A DNA stretch of 64,000 bases from Cardinalis cardinalis (lineage: Eukaryota > Chordata > Aves > Passeriformes > Cardinalidae). Below the pieces are notes generated by a model that was not told the origin of the DNA, searched no databases, and saw nothing but the letters and a program-made list of their open reading frames with translations. The translations under genes and the position numbers were made by a program. The stretch spans positions 81,936 to 145,935 of the forward strand of contig JACDOX010000008.1 of the NCBI GenBank assembly GCA_014549065.1, in the 5' to 3' direction. This document shows positions 11,319 through 24,870 of this stretch, one piece after another (positions within the stretch are counted from its first letter, which is position 1; every line of letters starts with the position of its first letter).

Positions 11319-13250
11319 AAACCATATGCNCTTCAATTCTGAATGATCCTGAATACTGCTGATATTACATATATTACTAGTCACGATGATGCCAGNCACC
11401 CCAAACTACTCTTTAATGTGGTATGTTGAGATGAAGGAATATCAGTCTTAGCATTCAGATCCTGTTAATTTAACTCTTTGCATCTCTACTACAGCATTAT
11501 TCCCCCATTTTCTCTCATCTTATACCTGCATTATAAAAGATACAAACTGACATCAGAAAGAGAGTAAGACAGCAAGAAAAAGAAGAAGAAAATAGCAGAG
11601 GAAATCACATTTTTTTGGTATATATTCTTAAAAAAATTTTGTTAAGGCTCATTTCTAACATTCATCTGAGGATCTGAATTTTTTCTCAGTAGCTATTTAC
11701 ATTTAAAAACACATTTTGCACACTAGGCAGTCTAAATAAATCCCCCATGGTGGTTAAAGATGCAGCCTGTTAATAACACAATTTCGTAATTCTTATGTTT
11801 TTATGCTATTTCCATTGCGCTTGGAATGCAGTTTATGGCNAAAGACTGAGCCTGGAACATGCAGTTGACAACTGTGCCAGAGAGAATTCAGCACTGGGTA
11901 TTTAGAAAAAGTGCTTATGGTGATCTCTGCAGTTATGACTGCTCATTGTTCTTGGATTTACAAAAAGATGATCCTAGTAATCAGTGAAAGAAATAAAGTT
12001 CTGCTTAATTATCATAATCCTTATACTGTGTATGTATGTGGTCTTAACTGAAGATCCAACTTGGCATACTTGGAAATTTAAAACTCCTATGTATTCTGCA
12101 TCATCAATACAATGGTAATCAAACATGTCTGCCAACAATTAAAAAGTATACAAACTTGCACAAGTTGTGAATTATGAAGAAATTCAAATAAAATTAGAAA
12201 GAAAATTAGTCCTGTAGAATTTTAATAAATGCTTTTAAGTGCCATGAAACACTCAAAGATTTGATAGAGATTCTGTGAAGTAAATCAGGTCCACCCACCT
12301 CCTGTATCTTCCTCTTATCATTTAATAAGCATTTTCTGTCTAGAAATTTGTTAATTTAAAAATATTTTAACACTTGCTGTAATTTTAGTCCATTGCTCAA
12401 AAAATAATTATATTTTACCTTAAAATAAAAGATAAACAAATTTTTCTGTTTGGAGTATGTTTCACAAGAAGCAGGCTGTGCTGGAACAGCACTTCAGGCA
12501 GTTTAACTGAGAGCAATAAATTAACTATGGCTATATATGCCCCATTTTAGAAAGTTCACCTTAAAAATTTACAACTTTGCCACATACATGTCTCTAACTG
12601 TTTCTTATTATGAGCGCAGGATCAATTCCTTTTGCAAACTATTTAAAGAGCAGACATTTAAAGAAATCATATTAATCCCTCATTCAGATATATAAACCCC
12701 TCATTCGTGAATCAACATTTGCTTTGGAGCAGGGAGGAGGGGCACCCATCCTGCACAACAAAGCGGCAGCTCAATACAGCTGCCATCTGGCTTCCTCCTG
12801 CAGCTCCCTTCCCATAGCAAACAAGATCCACAGTTTAAGGAGTGTTGGGGAAGGGAGAGGGGCTGCAGTTTTAACTTTACAGCTTTATGATGAGGCATTT
12901 TTCCACTCTATAAAAACCCCTCTTAATATAGGAAAATGGAAAGCTCAGGAAATTGTTAGTAGGATAGAAAGCCTTTCACTTCTGTGTTTCTGGTTCAGAT
13001 CCACACCAACTCAGTGGCAACCAAATATAACTGCTACCTAAAGGACTTTTTAATGAAATGAGTTAGCTGATCTCAGTACAATACCTAGTGAGCATGAGTC
13101 CATATCACTAAAAATATCAAATACAATAAACTCATTCCTCCTCACTGTGAAGGAATTGCTTCTCACCAGTAGCAGCTAACAATGTCAAGGCATAAACCAA
13201 ACTATTTTAACTACAGCAGAAGAAAGAATGCTAAAAGCTTGACACAGTGA
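11319..13250. other. intergenic; GC-richer patch with TATA-like site
   Basis: Mostly AT-rich DNA. A GC-richer patch at about 12,720-12,880 is followed by 'ctctataaaaacccc' (about 12,906-12,920), which resembles a TATA box. No CpG cluster or following open frame supports a promoter. Open frames at 12,701-12,898 (-) and 12,724-13,041 (+) overlap the patch and look accidental. Confidence 0.35.
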
Positions 13251-13318
13251 AGAATCTGCTGTGTGATATGCTGAAGTTCATAAAAGAATCTGCTGTGTGT
13301 TATGCTGAAGTTCATAAA
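13251..13318. repeat. 34-bp tandem duplication, two copies
   Basis: Two head-to-tail copies of a 34-base unit starting 'agaatctgctgtgtg', at 13,251-13,284 and 13,285-13,318, differing at one base (gatatg versus gttatg). The near identity in non-coding DNA points to a recent slippage event. Confidence 0.95.
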
Positions 13319-16300
13319 AGCATCAATTTGTCAGTTTTCAGGTAATGTGCTGACGTCTATTGTCTTTGCCTTACCCTATATACAAGTGAGGGAAATCTAA
13401 GAATCTAACTGTTTAGCTTTGCATTTATACTGGGCAGCTAAAAAAAAGCTGATGGCCATAAAATCTCTCCTTTTCTTACTGTTGTCTTATAGTGTGCATT
13501 CACCATTTTGCTACATTTACAAAATACTGAGACATTTACAAAGACTCAGGCTGTGTGCTCTGGTGGTTCTGTGAAAGAAAGACAAATACATTCTGAAGCA
13601 ATGATAAAGGTGCTGGTTTAAGCAGTAATATAAAACCTAGCAGTTTACTTGTTGCAAACAGTCCTTTCCCAATAAATTATCATTAATAACAATGAAATCC
13701 CTAAAAGGTTTCATTGGCCTCACTGGAATATTTTTTATTCCTTCAGTGGGATCTGATTTTATACACATTACTGTTGAGGTAATCAAACTGATATACAGAC
13801 AGTTCACAGCATAATGAAACATGAGATAATTTCTTCCCATATGTAAAAAGTAGTATCCAGTTTATAGTCAAAGTAAAAGAAACTTGAAAATTAAAAACCT
13901 TCATGTTGTTGGCAAGGTCAAATGCTGTTCTAATACCATACAGCTGAATGGACAATATCCATTAAGACTGATCAGTGAAAAACACCAACAAAATGAATAA
14001 ATAGAACCCAAAAGCTAATGACCTCAATCCCTAGAAGCCCCTTGACCCTTATTACTACAGCTGCTAGTGTAGGAAAGGATTAAAAGGGGCTAGAAATCAT
14101 TGGGTTAACATACAAGGGCCCAGAAATTTGACCCTGGTTACTTACAACACATACCCTCTACTAAAAATGAGTATATGTGAATTAGAAACAGGGCTAGCAA
14201 AGGTCAGCTTGAGTGCAGATAAACTAGGGAAAAGGGGGCTTGAAAGGCAAAAGGGTTTTCTTTCTGCCACAGCACTTTGTTGTAATCAAGACAGTCTAAG
14301 GACAGAAGCAGGAGTAGGGTAGCTGCCATTGTTGAATATCCTAGATAAATTTTTAGGATGCATAAACTTTTTTCATGTCTTAATCAAAAGCAGCAGCCTT
14401 CAAAGCTAAATAAAAGAACAACTACTCACCATTAGATATGTAGCACCAAGTCCATACTCCATTAGACATATGAATAACATTCCCATCACCATGACTAGAA
14501 AACTGGACTTCCTCATTAATTGAAATCATGCATTCAATAACCATAACTCTTTTCAAACTGCCTCTGAAATACTCCTATAATAAGATCTTTCTAAGTACTC
14601 AGGTCAAGATCAAAGATGGTAATCTACAAGCTAATACACACAGACCCCACAGATTTACAAATTTATCTCCATAAACCTGCAACAATCTGATACATACACA
14701 CACAGACACACTCACTCACATTGAGCAACCTTAGATGCCATCCCATCCACTCTAAAAATAAATCCTGTGATACCATCCACAGAACCATTAACTATCCAAA
14801 GAATGCTTTTAATAAAAAATACACCTTTACAAAAAGATTGTGTTTATTTGAAAGAGATACCTGAGCACCACAGAGGAAATCACAGCTGTCAAATAATGTC
14901 AATAATGTATTTAGCGCTTCAAGAAAAAAATCACAAACCAATTATAAGAAATTCCAGAAGAAGATGTCATTTTAGAGATATTTTCCAAGAAGCACCTTGG
15001 TGTTCTAACAGTCTCTAGCCTCAGAAAACTCACCATCAGGAACATCCTAGGTACAACCCAAAGACATGGAATGAATAAAGACCATATTTGAGCACAAAAC
15101 ATAAAATCCCTATTATTACTGTGGTAAATAATCTCTCCACAGAACCACCACTATCTTTCAATTCTACAACTGCACTTTCAGGAATATAAACAGTTTATTC
15201 CAGTAACTTGCCATTGCAAGACCTATGATCAGTGTAAACCTACTTGGATTGAATAGACATACTCTAGAGAGGATTAAGTACACATACGTGAACACCTCTC
15301 AATAGTCACTCTGATTTTTCATTCCTTCCTCATGGAGGGCTCACACACTATGCCCTTATGCTCAGGTGAAAATCAGAAACACTTTTCAAATTCTGATAAG
15401 CAAAATCTGCAACTCTACTGGATGCCAAATGTCATGGATGCAGGAAAGTGGTTTTAAAGCACATTTTAATCTCCCTTCCTTCTCTCTCAGACTAACCAGT
15501 GTTTGACGTGCAGCAAGCACCTTTTTCCCCCACAGATAAGTGCCTGTCTTTCTCTCCTGTTCTCCCCTAGCCCCATATTATCCCGTCTCTTCCACAAGTA
15601 CCGACTGCTTTTCTTTCAAAGATGGCTGAATTGATGCATGTCTGCTACCTCTGAGCAACTGTTCTCAACTTTTAATTTTGCTGCTATTTCCACTTCACAC
15701 ACAGAAGAGAGACTTCTGTGCCTGTAAGTGTAACTTTTTCAAATATTTCAATTGGTGTAATAAAAGCTAATACAGACAGATCTCTTCCCATATTTCTTTA
15801 AAGTCAAGCCTGTTGAAAACCAAAGTAAAAATGTGAGACAACTAACAAGTAAATCATGGTATAATAAAACTTCAGGTTCATTCTACTTTCAAAATTCTGA
15901 AACTTAGAGCAATTTTGATTACTTTACAGAATTTTTAAAGCATAACCAGTAAGCTTCCAATAGGTATAGGTATTCCTATAGCTCTGAATATTAACAATGT
16001 TTAATTAACTTGTTTTCTTGAAAACAAACAAAGTTTGTTTTTGTCACAGATATATTCACTCAACATGAATGAAGAAATAATTACTTCCTGAAGATGATGT
16101 CAAGATTCACACAGAACAGAGAACTCAGAATAGGGACAAGCATGGNAAGACATAATATTGGGTCAATTGTATTGTCTACATTTTTCATCATTAGCTTCTA
16201 GCATGAAACAAACCAAATCCTATGAAAAAAGTAATTTTTGAACCATTTGTGGACCTAAGCAATTACAATAAGATGAGAAAGAGAACAGTTCATCAAACAA

Positions 16301-16739
16301 CAGGGGTTATATTTCACTAAAGGTAGGTGAAGAGTCATGCAGTAGAAAAAAAAGTTCAAAGCCCTCTGTGCCTTACTTGAGAAAACAGATTGTGCACAAT
16401 TGTTTGTGATATTTATAAAAGAGTGTTGAGTGGTGTTTATCTACTGAAAAAGAGAAAAAAAGACTGAAACAAAAAAACCATACATGTAACAACTAAGAAA
16501 CCAAGGTGTGATGAAACAGTCTAGTCTCACAGTAACTTAGGTAACCACATCTAAAAACCCTTACATAAATTTATTAAACTTTGTAGGGGAAAACTATCTG
16601 GTTCTTTGTTGCATCTATTCATAAGGCAGCTGCAATACCTCTTTTTATATGCAGAAACATAATTTTTCAGTTCATGTTTAATAATAGCCCAGTTTATGAT
16701 AGATTGCTCTTTTAATAACTGCCCTTTACTTTAGAGAAC
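13319..16739. other. intergenic, no gene seen
   Basis: AT-rich DNA with a short CA-rich run at 14,691-14,720 (acacac interrupted by g and t). Short open frames such as 13,637-13,840 (-), 14,128-14,322 (+) and 14,767-15,018 (+) show no recognisable domain. Around 14,580-14,760 the + strand is markedly rich in A and C over T and G. Confidence 0.5.
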
Positions 16740-17360
16740 GTCTTTCTCCTGCCTTGTAGTTTATTTTCCATTCATGTTTTCACGTGTAACAATAGTACCG
16801 TCTCCCAGTCTCTGTTTTACCAGACTAAGCAACCTAAGCTCTTCAATTTCCTTGAGGTTTACCTTATTCCATTTAGCTGCACCCATCTCCGTTGAACTCA
16901 TCTTTATCAAAAGCAGATAACCAAAAATGCACCACAGTATTCCAGGTGATGTTCAGACATTTGAAAGTCTTATGTAATGGATTTAACACTTACCTGGCTT
17001 AACTATAANTACATCAGATCCACGAGAACCTCCAGCTCTTTACATGTTTACAGTCAAAAAAGTGTAACTTATGGCAGAAATTGTTGCTATTTTCACCTCA
17101 TATTACAAACTTTTATTCCATTTTGTACGGAATTTGTATTTTGTATTACTGCATGCTTCAATGTTACCCAGCAATAAGGTATTTTTGCATGAAATCTTAT
17201 CTCCTGTCTGCTTTAACACCTACTACTTTTTTAGCATGTTTTGTTTTGCCAGTGTCATTAACAGAAATATTAAATCCAATAATTCCCTGAAATATTTCTT
17301 GAAGAATACTATTTCAGCATGATATTTTCTTTTTCAGTAACATCTGTGGTCTCACTACAC
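16740..17360 (-). mobile_element. possible ancient CR1/L3-like LINE relic
   Basis: Scattered words match the layout of old amniote CR1/L3 tails in reverse: 'accagactaagcaacctaag', 'gctcttcaatttccttgag', 'caccacagtattccagg' and, further right, 'attaacagaaatattaaat'. Divergence is heavy and the alignment cannot be made by eye along the whole length. The small open frames at 16,977-17,322 fall inside it and are not genes. It may simply be unique DNA. Confidence 0.35.
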
Positions 17361-18413
17361 ATTTTTTAATCTTAATTTATAAATGCCTTCATTAGCCTAC
17401 ACATTAAGTTTAAGATCAACATTTTAGTCTATAAATTTAGTGAAAGGACAATGAAAAAAGGTTACCCATCACAAATATGTAACTGGATTCTGACATTAAC
17501 AGCAACATTTGTTCTCCATTCTGTATCTGGGAAGTCAATTTCCCATGGTTACAAAAGTCCTAGTAGGGTTTCTCTCTCTAATAATATTTCAGGAATCTGA
17601 ATGCATCTAATATATCTAAATATATACTAGACCCCTGAGTGTTCTTCCAGTAGGATCTGTTTAAAAGCTCTTCCATAAGTGAACCAGCATTTGCAACTCT
17701 AAAATACAAAGGTAGGCATATTCTGTTCTTTAAAGCACAGCATGTTGGTAATACAATGCTTTCCAAAAACAACATAAACAGGCACATCTTCTTGGCTTAA
17801 GAAGATAAAAAGTATGTATCCCTCTGAACTAGAAAAACTTTGAAGGAAAACAAATGCATATTGGGGTAAAAACTGCCACAGTATTAGTATGCACTAATCC
17901 ATGATTCTTTGTAAAAGATAGAAAATCACACAAAACACTCTGCTGAATTGCCTTGTTTTCATGCAAAGAAAACCAGAGCAGACACTTCAAGAGCAAATCA
18001 ATCAATTTTTCAAATGCCAGTAAGAATCCAACTTGGTAAAAGGCCTAAAAGATTTATAGTTACAAAGATATTTTTAAAGTAATAAATAATACCAAAAAAA
18101 GGCATATTATACTGCTGTATCAATAACAAAATGTACACAGAAAGCCCAAGAACTTGCAAGCTGAAGTATTGAGTTTAAAACCCTACCAGGAAGCTTTTGG
18201 ATCATTGGATTTTTGGAGCAAATCCCGCAGACATTCTTGGACTAAGTCCCATGGGCTGTTNGAATAAAGTCAAAACCTCCACACTTAATCACACAGAAAA
18301 ATTGAATGGGTCTCATTTTTTCAGTTCATGTTAACTCTACAATGAAGTCCAAAAATGAAGAGCTAACTAGCTGTTACTGGATAAATCAGTATTGAGATAT
18401 ACTAGAAGGCACA
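17361..18413. other. intergenic, no feature seen
   Basis: AT-rich DNA up to the target-site duplication of the solo LTR. Nothing recognisable. Confidence 0.45.
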
Positions 18414-19134
18414 ATTACCTGAAGCAGCGGGCGGCAGATGGTACAACATCCGGCAAGCTNGGCCAGCACCGCTTGCAGTCGCGGGGGCACTCTCCCAACC
18501 TTGCTGTTGGGTGCAGCACCTAAGGCAAACACTCCGCCTAGAAAACGGCAGTGCTGCCTTAACGAGAGACGTGGCCACTAACAGGCTTCCAGCCNCAGGA
18601 AAGACGAGCGCTCTTAGGTCCGGGCAGGTTCAGTTTATTCAGGGAAGCAGGGAACAGACACTGAGGGGAGCCAGGAACCAAAGAAAAAGGGAACGAGGAT
18701 ACAATCACTTAAAAAGGGAGTGGGCGGTAGGGGGTGGAAACAAGTGGAAACCAACGGGAGTTGCNGGGGGAGTGGGGTACATGGGATTGACATGTGGGAA
18801 GGACCAANAAAAACAACTTAAGGGAGGGGCCCCAGCCTCTGAACCAANCACCCCAAGCCTCCGGCAGAAGGTTCTGGAGGGAAGGGTGGTGGCAAGGAGC
18901 GACAGGCAGAGAGCTGGGGAGGGATCGAGGGAAGGATACATAAGGGTTCCAGGGTAACCGGGGAGGGGAATAAGTTGATACATTGGTCTCCACGGGAACT
19001 GGGGAGACAGACAGTTAACGAGGAAGGGAGGGAGAACCTGGGCAGAACCAATATAACTTGGGGGGGAAACAGACTAAACCAACTTAGGCAGGGGGAGAAT
19101 AGAACAACTTAACAAACACCACACAACAATTACC
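18414..19134 (-). mobile_element. solo LTR, ERVK-like, with 6-bp target duplication
   Basis: A 709-bp insertion (18,420-19,128) begins TG and ends CA and is flanked by identical hexamers ATTACC at 18,414-18,419 and 19,129-19,134. A 6-bp duplication is typical of class II (ERVK-type) retroviruses. Its base composition differs sharply from the surroundings: one strand is strongly G-rich. Read on the - strand it has a pyrimidine-rich U3, a poly(A) signal AATAAA (18,634-18,639 on the + strand as tttatt) about 215 bases before the element's 3' end, and a CpG-containing U5. There is no internal retroviral sequence on either side, so it is a solo LTR left by recombination between two LTRs. The intact ends and duplication suggest fairly recent insertion. 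The orientation rests on the AATAAA placement and the U5-like end. Open frames at 18,511-19,051 are readings through this LTR. Confidence 0.85.
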
Positions 19135-21889
19135 CATTTTGCCATGGATTAAACCAAAAGGTTTTAAGGAAAGAAAAAAAGACATACACAGATATTTCTT
19201 CCTTGGCTTTTTTTTGTTTGTTTGTTTCTACAGATGCATGGCAAAAAGTGTGATAACAGTAAAAAATAATATATTTTCTCCCCATTTTCCACTAGAGCCA
19301 GAAAAGTTCCTTGCCATTCCCAAGCTGTCTCTATTTAACAGTTTTGTAGCTTTTTACCAATTTCAAGCAAGTTGAAAATTTAACTCTTTATGTCTTATAT
19401 GACACTAAAAATGTAGATAGTAAGAATTTGGTTTTGAATCAACACAATAGCACAGTCTCTAAAAGAAAGCTGCATCTACACCCCAAAATTTTCCCAGAAT
19501 AGCTCTCCACACTTCTGATTTGTAAATCCTCTTCTAAATGAATAATACGCTGCTTGTCTTTAATGGATTAGAACATACATTAATACTATATACATTTCAC
19601 TGTGCTGAACTTGTAAAATAGCGTTACTGTATTTAGTAATGGTGAATACTTTTATAAGCAGCGCACAAATACATTACTTTGAAGCTGGTTTACAGATTCT
19701 GCTTTCTGTTAAAATATGACTTGGCTTCAAAGTGATTAATCCAAATCAGACTGTAGCATACCTGTGATGTCCAACAAGCACTAACTGGTAACATTTCCCA
19801 ATTATAAACTTCATTCTTATGAATGTAGCGAATGAAGATGTGGAAGTGGATGAGATCTCATTTTGGATAAGACTCTAGTCCTTGTTAAAATGTTATTACT
19901 GCAGAGCTGGTTATACATCATCATTGATATAACAATAACAGATGTCTTACTTGTGCATTCCATTTCTGCCTGCCTTTCAGCTATGATTTTACAACTTGTA
20001 AAGGATTAGAAAAAATTGCCAAAGGACTTACAAGAGACTTCTGCAGTATTATTTAGAAGACAAGTGTCATATTGTTTTTACAAACTCGTCAACTAACATA
20101 ACTCTCATTCGAAGGACTATATAATGTTTTACTTTCCTAGTCTGTGAAATTATTGATTTCGGGCTAAGTTTATCAGTAAAGATTACTACATATGGTGTCA
20201 CTGATAGCTAAGACCTAGTGCTAACCATGAGGATACTGCCTAAGAACACTCACATTTGCAAAGAAGTGCATATAAGGAACCCTATTATATTCTTCCAAGG
20301 TTTTTATGAATTATGCATTGATTAGTGATTCTATAAATGGTTTAAAATAGTAAGGGGAATTGATTGAAGCAGTTTCCTTCTCACTGTTCTTTCTTTTACT
20401 TAAATAAACAAGAAGATTATAATTACTATTTTAAAGTTCCTTAACCAAGGAAGTTCAGAAACTTGACCTGTATTTTGGCATGGAAGTTACTGTCATGATT
20501 CAGGGAAGGGTTAACTTTTCAAAGGTATTCTTAGAAAAGCCTTGTGGCATGTTAAAGACACATTATGCACACCTGTAAAGTAATAGAACAAATATTCCAA
20601 TTAATTATGAGCCTGCATTGTAGCTAGAAAATAAGGAACAATTCTCCAGTTTCCCAAATGAGCACTCCGAAATAGCTAATAAAAAGGCTGAAGCCCTACC
20701 ATTTAACTTTGAACCATGAATGTTACAAATAATTTTTCCAGAAATTTTAGGTTTTGCGACAAATACTATCATCTCCACTGGAAACCTTCTTGTGAGGATT
20801 GCATAATCAAATTCTTAATGCATTTACATTTTCAATTTCAGTTAAGAAAATCAAATTTCATGCAACATCTTCGAGACGTTCTTCAATTATTTTTTGCCAA
20901 AGCTATATAAACTCCATTCCCATTCAGCAACTAANTCACATTTATGGTAATGCAGATGGGCATAGAAATCACACATCCACATCTGAGGTAGTCAGGGGAA
21001 GCCACACAATGAAGCTTGCTGGATTAGCTCTGCAAAGTAAAATAGAACACTGATAAATGCACCACCACACTGACACGCATTCTGNTTTCTGGATCCAAGC
21101 TGGACTCATCTTGACCAGTTCAAGGCACAGAAAGAGCAGCTCACATTAATTTGCATCACTCTGTATAGATAAGAAAGTTCAATTCACCTTATTACACAGT
21201 TTTTCTAAAACTCTACCTTTTTTCCCCTAAAAATTACTTTATCAGTTTAAAAATTCCTAGTAATACAAATTATGAATTTCACTCAGATGTGGTAAATCAA
21301 AGACACATAATAATTTAATCAGTTTCAATCTTTAGAAATTAGGCCTAGGTAGCACACCAAACATCATGACAAGAAGAAAAATCAGTTTAATGATAAGGGG
21401 TGTCATGTATAGACAGTATGCACATTTTTGCAAGAAAGCCAAGCATTCTATCCACTGACACTATATAAGCCTTTCTCTGACATCTCTAATAAGTCAGAAA
21501 AAAGGACTAAAAGACTAGTTCTGGGAGTCATCAGCTGCAACTANATGATGACTATCTACAGCACTACTCACAACTCAAATCCAAACTTCAGATTTTACAG
21601 GCTGAAAAAGACTTTATGAGACAATATATCAAACACTGAAGACTTTATTTTCCTCCATCATTATTTAATTATGTTCTGCAGCAGCGTGGAAATCACTGCT
21701 TTAAGTACATAGATGTTTACATAAAAATTAGTTTCAAGGTAGAAAGAAAGCCATCCTTCCAACTGGCACAAAGTGTCCACAAGATACAGGAAAGATTTCT
21801 ATGTTACCACTGTATCTCTGGAGAAGTTTCCAGGGCAAAGAAAATGTTAAGCTGAGATTCCACTACAACATTACTGCCAACGACTAGGA
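19135..21889. other. intergenic, no gene seen
   Basis: AT-rich DNA. Open frames at 19,139-19,375, 20,716-20,910 and 20,799-21,053 (+) are short and unrecognisable. No RNA gene or repeat was identified. Confidence 0.45.
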
Positions 21890-22085
21890 ACAATATTCCA
21901 CAGTCAGCCTCAGCAATGCTACTGAGCAGAGAGAAATCACTGACCTGCTGACAATGCTCCTCCAAATGCAGCCCAAGATACTCTTGGCCATTTTTGCCAT
22001 GAAGGTGCATTGCTGGTTCACAGCTTGCTGTCCACCAGGACCCCAACATTCTTCTCAGCAAAGCTGCTTTCAAGACAGTACATAG
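21890..22085 (-). mobile_element. CR1 LINE 3' fragment
   Basis: About 200 bases of CR1 tail in reverse: 'gacctgctgacaatgctcct', 'aaatgcagcccaagatactc', 'ttggccatttttgccatgaa' and 'ctgtccaccaggacccc' appear in the CR1 order. Both ends are frayed. The 89-codon open frame at 21,804-22,073 (-) is a reading of this fragment and should not be called a gene. Confidence 0.8.
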
Positions 22086-24429
22086 ATTTAGCCTGATTAC
22101 AAAAAAAAAAAGCTTAAAGAAGGCCTTTGAAGAACATCAGCAACACATTTAGTGTTTAGAACCTTAATGAACTTCATCTGCTTAGCTTCTCAAAGAAAAG
22201 TTAAAGAGGTGATCTGAGCAGCAACACTCACTTTATATTGATATAATTACTATTTAACTGACCAAAATCAGGAAAACAAGACACAGCAAAACTAAGTGAT
22301 AAAAATATAGCTACACAAGCCCAAATCAGGCTACTTACAATTGACACTAAAAGTAATTAACCACAAAGAATTTAGCAAGAGTCTGTATTTCTGGGTGATT
22401 TTTAATTGAGCTCTAAGCATATTTTTGGGTACCACTTTGTGTCAAAACGATGCCTGCTAATTCAGGTGCTGAATTATAAGCTGCAATTAATGAATGAAAT
22501 ATCTAAAATATATATTAGCAAGGAATGGTCATGGTGACTTTCCTTCCAGCCTTGAATCAGGAAGAGCATCTAAATGGTTTAGAAAATTAGATTAAATTTG
22601 AAACTCATTTTGAATGCAATTGCTTAAAAAGAAACACATGAATTAGGCTTTACATATATAACACAAAGACTATCAAATATATTGTTTACAATACTAGAAC
22701 ACTAAATACAGAAATCAGAAACTCATTTTCAAAAATACTTTTTTTCTTAAATGGCATCATCTAGTAAGCTCTTTTATTGCTTTGAGCAGTCTCATCAACT
22801 TGCCTTGAAAGACAGCCATGCAACATGGCAGTAGTCTACATTTTAACTTACCCTTAGGGACTACTTAACCTCTTGTTTTACTTTTCCTAGAACAAAGCAA
22901 CAGTAAGGATAACCAAGAGATGAAATATATGTCATAACTATGTAAAGGTCAACAAGGTTTAAACACATTGGGTTCTACTCATAAATATTTGACTAATAGG
23001 AGTGTATTTTTCATCTTAAACCCTAAGATTGGCATCTCAGTATGCAGCAAATTATTCTGACCGAACATGTACAATACATGGTTCTCAAGTTGAATTTCTC
23101 CAGGTATGTGCCTGAATGCCAATGTCAAAAACCAAGGACTGGCAATAACTCTTGTCTTACCATTCCTTACATTATAAAGATAACTGACTACATCAGCATG
23201 AGTCATATAATGTGCCCGATTCTGATCCTGCATACATTAGCATTCAATGATTCTGGATTCACACTAGAGTACTTCAGAGCCTGGTTTTATACAACTCATT
23301 ACTAACCAAGTGGAAGCTTCATTAAGTTTGTAGATCAGAAAGAGCAAACTAGTTTTATTACAGGGGAACAGGCAACCTAAGTCAGGACTAAGTTTAGGCA
23401 ACCTACACTGCCTCTTCACAAACCCTTGAAGCAACTGGTTTTAGTGCTGCATTTTCATAATAGAAATACACTCAAAAGCTTTCCTCCCTGCCAGAATTAA
23501 AACAAAACAACAACCAAGGAAAAAGAAAAAAAAAACACCAAAAAAAGCCCCAGTAATCTAGAAAAATCTTTTTATAATTGAAAAGAAAATTTCTTTGATG
23601 TGTAAAGAAGTAATTAATGGCTACCTGCTTACTACTCTATGGAATCATATACTTTTGTATTTCAATTATTTAATGTCTCATCTGTATCATGCAGCAGTAT
23701 CATCTTCTCACTTAACTCTTGAACTGAAAAACAACAGATCTGAACAAGTAGCCATGTGATTTCAAAGAGAAAGTCATCATATAAACCATTCATATTTTCC
23801 TTCAAAAAAAAGAGAGAGGTGAGGGGGAACATAGACAACAATTTCACACATTTACATGTTTTCCAGGCTGTCGGATTAAGCAGGTTTTTCCCTCCAAATT
23901 GGTATGGCTTGAGTTAGATTTAAAATCTGTTCCCAGAGGAGGCTGATAAATGGATTAAAGTGGAACATAAATTCCCTGTGTCACCCAGTCCCTTAAACCT
24001 TGATGTCAGTAACATGCCTAATAATTCCATTATTATAAACGTCAAATATGTTTTACATGTGTTAGAAAGAATAAATGGGTAACAGAAGAAATGGAACACT
24101 CAAGAAACTGTAATGCTATTACTATGTTCCATGAAAAATATCTAATATCTATATTGCAGTGTTTATCCACTAGTATTTTTGAATCTTATTTTCTTGTATT
24201 TTGCACACTGAATCCCCTCCTGTAAGAGACAGACCAGCATATTCATTGTGTTACATACAGTTTGCTTTCCCTTTATGGTGCTACTTACATAAGCTAGCAT
24301 AATAGACTGGAGAGTGAGCAAAGGCAGAATAAAAACCCACAGTGTGATTTTTTTAGTAGTTAATATGAGAAGCAGCACAAAGGAATCTTGCTTAGAAAAT
24401 ATGAGAATTTTTATTCTACTCAGCAAAAG
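22086..24429. other. intergenic, no gene seen
   Basis: AT-rich DNA. The overlapping open frames at 22,979-23,233 (-) and 23,042-23,305 (+) are about 85 codons, antisense to each other and unrecognised. Chance is the simplest explanation. Confidence 0.45.
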
Positions 24430-24870
24430 GAAATGCCTCAGCTGAATCAGTGTTTGCACTGGGTTTTAAGAAAGATGTTGCAAAGTATAGAGAGCAAAAA
24501 AAATGACAACCCTTTCAGAAAAATGACTTACAAGAAAGGACTAAAAGAACTGGGCTTGCATGCACTTCCAGAGCAAGATGGGAGAAGTGGATCAGCATTA
24601 CAATAACTCTGAAACAAGTAAAAAAGCCAGTGATTTATCATTTTCCCATTTNCTCAAAGTACACAGAGGAAAGTGCTTTCATTTGCAATCCATAGGCTTG
24701 GAATTAAATACTAGAAAGAAGCTTTTCAAGTTCAAGTGGAATAAAATACTGGAACATTTTACCAATGGAGGCAATAAAAACCTCATTAGGAAAATCTACA
24801 ATAAAAAATTAGAAATATTTTGGTATGATACAGCACAGACAGCACAGTTATATTTGATACTATCACATAC
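24430..24870 (+). mobile_element. possible ancient CR1/L3-like LINE relic
   Basis: On the + strand the wording follows degenerate old LINE tails: 'ggactaaaagaactgggctt', 'ataggcttggaattaaatac', 'tagaaagaagcttttcaagt', 'aatactggaacattttacca' and 'aaaacctcattaggaaa'. The order fits, but divergence is large. The open frames at 24,388-24,606 and 24,560-24,874 lie in it and are not supported as genes. Confidence 0.45.

Noticed and set aside
12906..12920. TATA-like ctctataaaaacccc after a GC-richer patch, as a promoter
   Set aside because: No CpG cluster, initiator or following exon. TATA-like words are common in this AT-rich DNA.
18511..19051. Open frames of 77-148 codons on both strands
   Set aside because: They lie entirely within the solo LTR, overlap on both strands and are products of its G-rich composition.
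21804..22073. 89-codon open frame on the - strand
   Set aside because: It corresponds to non-coding CR1 3' tail sequence.
22979..23305. Overlapping sense and antisense open frames of about 85 codons
   Set aside because: Mutually antisense, unrecognised, with no splice or promoter context; consistent with chance.
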